Shown: positions 5,685 through 5,817 of the stretch, one piece after another
Position numbering within the stretch: position 1 is the stretch's first letter
How the letters are laid out: every line of letters starts with the position of its first letter
DNA from: Methanothrix sp.
GTDB taxonomy: Archaea > Halobacteriota > Methanosarcinia > Methanotrichales > Methanotrichaceae
Direction: 5' to 3'
Assembly: GCA_011620785.1 (NCBI GenBank)
Contig: WOYM01000037.1
Location: forward strand, 1-5,817
Length of the DNA stretch: 5,817 nt
Translations under genes and position numbers: made by a program
Notes under the pieces: generated by a model
The model's input: only the letters and a program-made list of their open reading frames with translations
Told to the model about the DNA's origin: nothing
Databases searched by the model: none

Positions 5685-5817
5685 GGTCTGTTACACCTTC
5701 CGCCATCATTTCTCTTTGCTTTTTTTTGTTGACCTAGTTGCGTTTCTTAAAGATAAAAACCTTTTCCTCATTTTTTATGGGCGTACCTTCTCTAAAGTTG
5801 ATTGATGCTTCTTCTTC
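5685..5817 (-). promoter_or_regulatory. Promoter and leader of the TPR gene
   Basis: On the minus strand, GGAAAAG (5761-5767) followed by GTTTTTATCTTT (5749-5760) fits an archaeal BRE plus TATA-box pair. Transcription would start about 25 bases on, near 5729, leaving a leader of about 45 bases. That leader carries an A8 run and the ribosome binding site AAGGTG (5694-5699), 9 bases before ATG 5684. No gene is credible on either strand in this stretch. The ribosome binding site is good; the TATA box is a motif-based guess. Confidence 0.45.

Noticed and set aside
1..5817. CRISPR array, tRNA or rRNA genes
   Set aside because: No regularly spaced repeats, cloverleaf sequences or rRNA-like conserved stretches were seen on either strand.

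Overview
The window looks like part of the genome of a methanogenic archaeon, most likely of the Methanothrix (Methanosaeta)/Methanosarcinales type. This rests on four observations: an archaeal geranylgeranyl-reductase-family gene; a prokaryotic Ku gene coupled to a small LigD-like ATP-dependent ligase, as in methanogens that carry non-homologous end joining (NHEJ); a secreted protein built from modules I associate with Methanosarcinales surface proteins; and GTG/TTG/ATG start choices with AAGG/GGTG-type ribosome binding sites. The taxonomic guess comes from gene content, not from a database match.

Layout, left to right. Bases 25-55 hold a hairpin plus a TAGTTGAC tail that resembles the right end of an IS200/IS605-family (TnpB-type) element, whose body would lie off the left edge. 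Bases 56-158 are non-coding. On the minus strand, a 123-codon gene of unknown function (1331-1702) overlaps by 13 bases the start of a geranylgeranyl reductase family flavoprotein (159-1343), so the two are probably one coupled transcription unit. A gap of about 130 bases holding a small dyad separates them from the divergent plus-strand Ku gene (1833-2684). The Ku stop overlaps the start of an ATP-dependent DNA ligase (ATGA, 2681-2684).

The ligase is broken. It keeps the adenylation-domain motifs I, Ia, III and IIIa, but recognisable ligase sequence ends near 3065-3090. The frame then runs antisense through the 3' end of the next gene and stops at 3344-3346. Motifs IV and V and the OB-fold are missing. 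The junction (about 3065-3110, including a run of eight C) therefore looks like a rearrangement breakpoint or an assembly join. Beyond it lie two minus-strand genes for exported proteins, in visibly less GC-rich sequence: a secreted beta-rich protein with a Ca-binding-like DxDxDG loop (3110-4216) and, upstream of it in transcription, a secreted TPR-repeat protein with a proline linker and a three-cysteine tail (4341-5684). The right edge (5685-5817) holds the promoter and leader of the TPR gene.

Functionally there are three unrelated modules: membrane lipid saturation plus a partner of unknown role, a degraded NHEJ repair operon, and a cell-surface pair. No tRNA, rRNA, CRISPR array or complete mobile element is visible.
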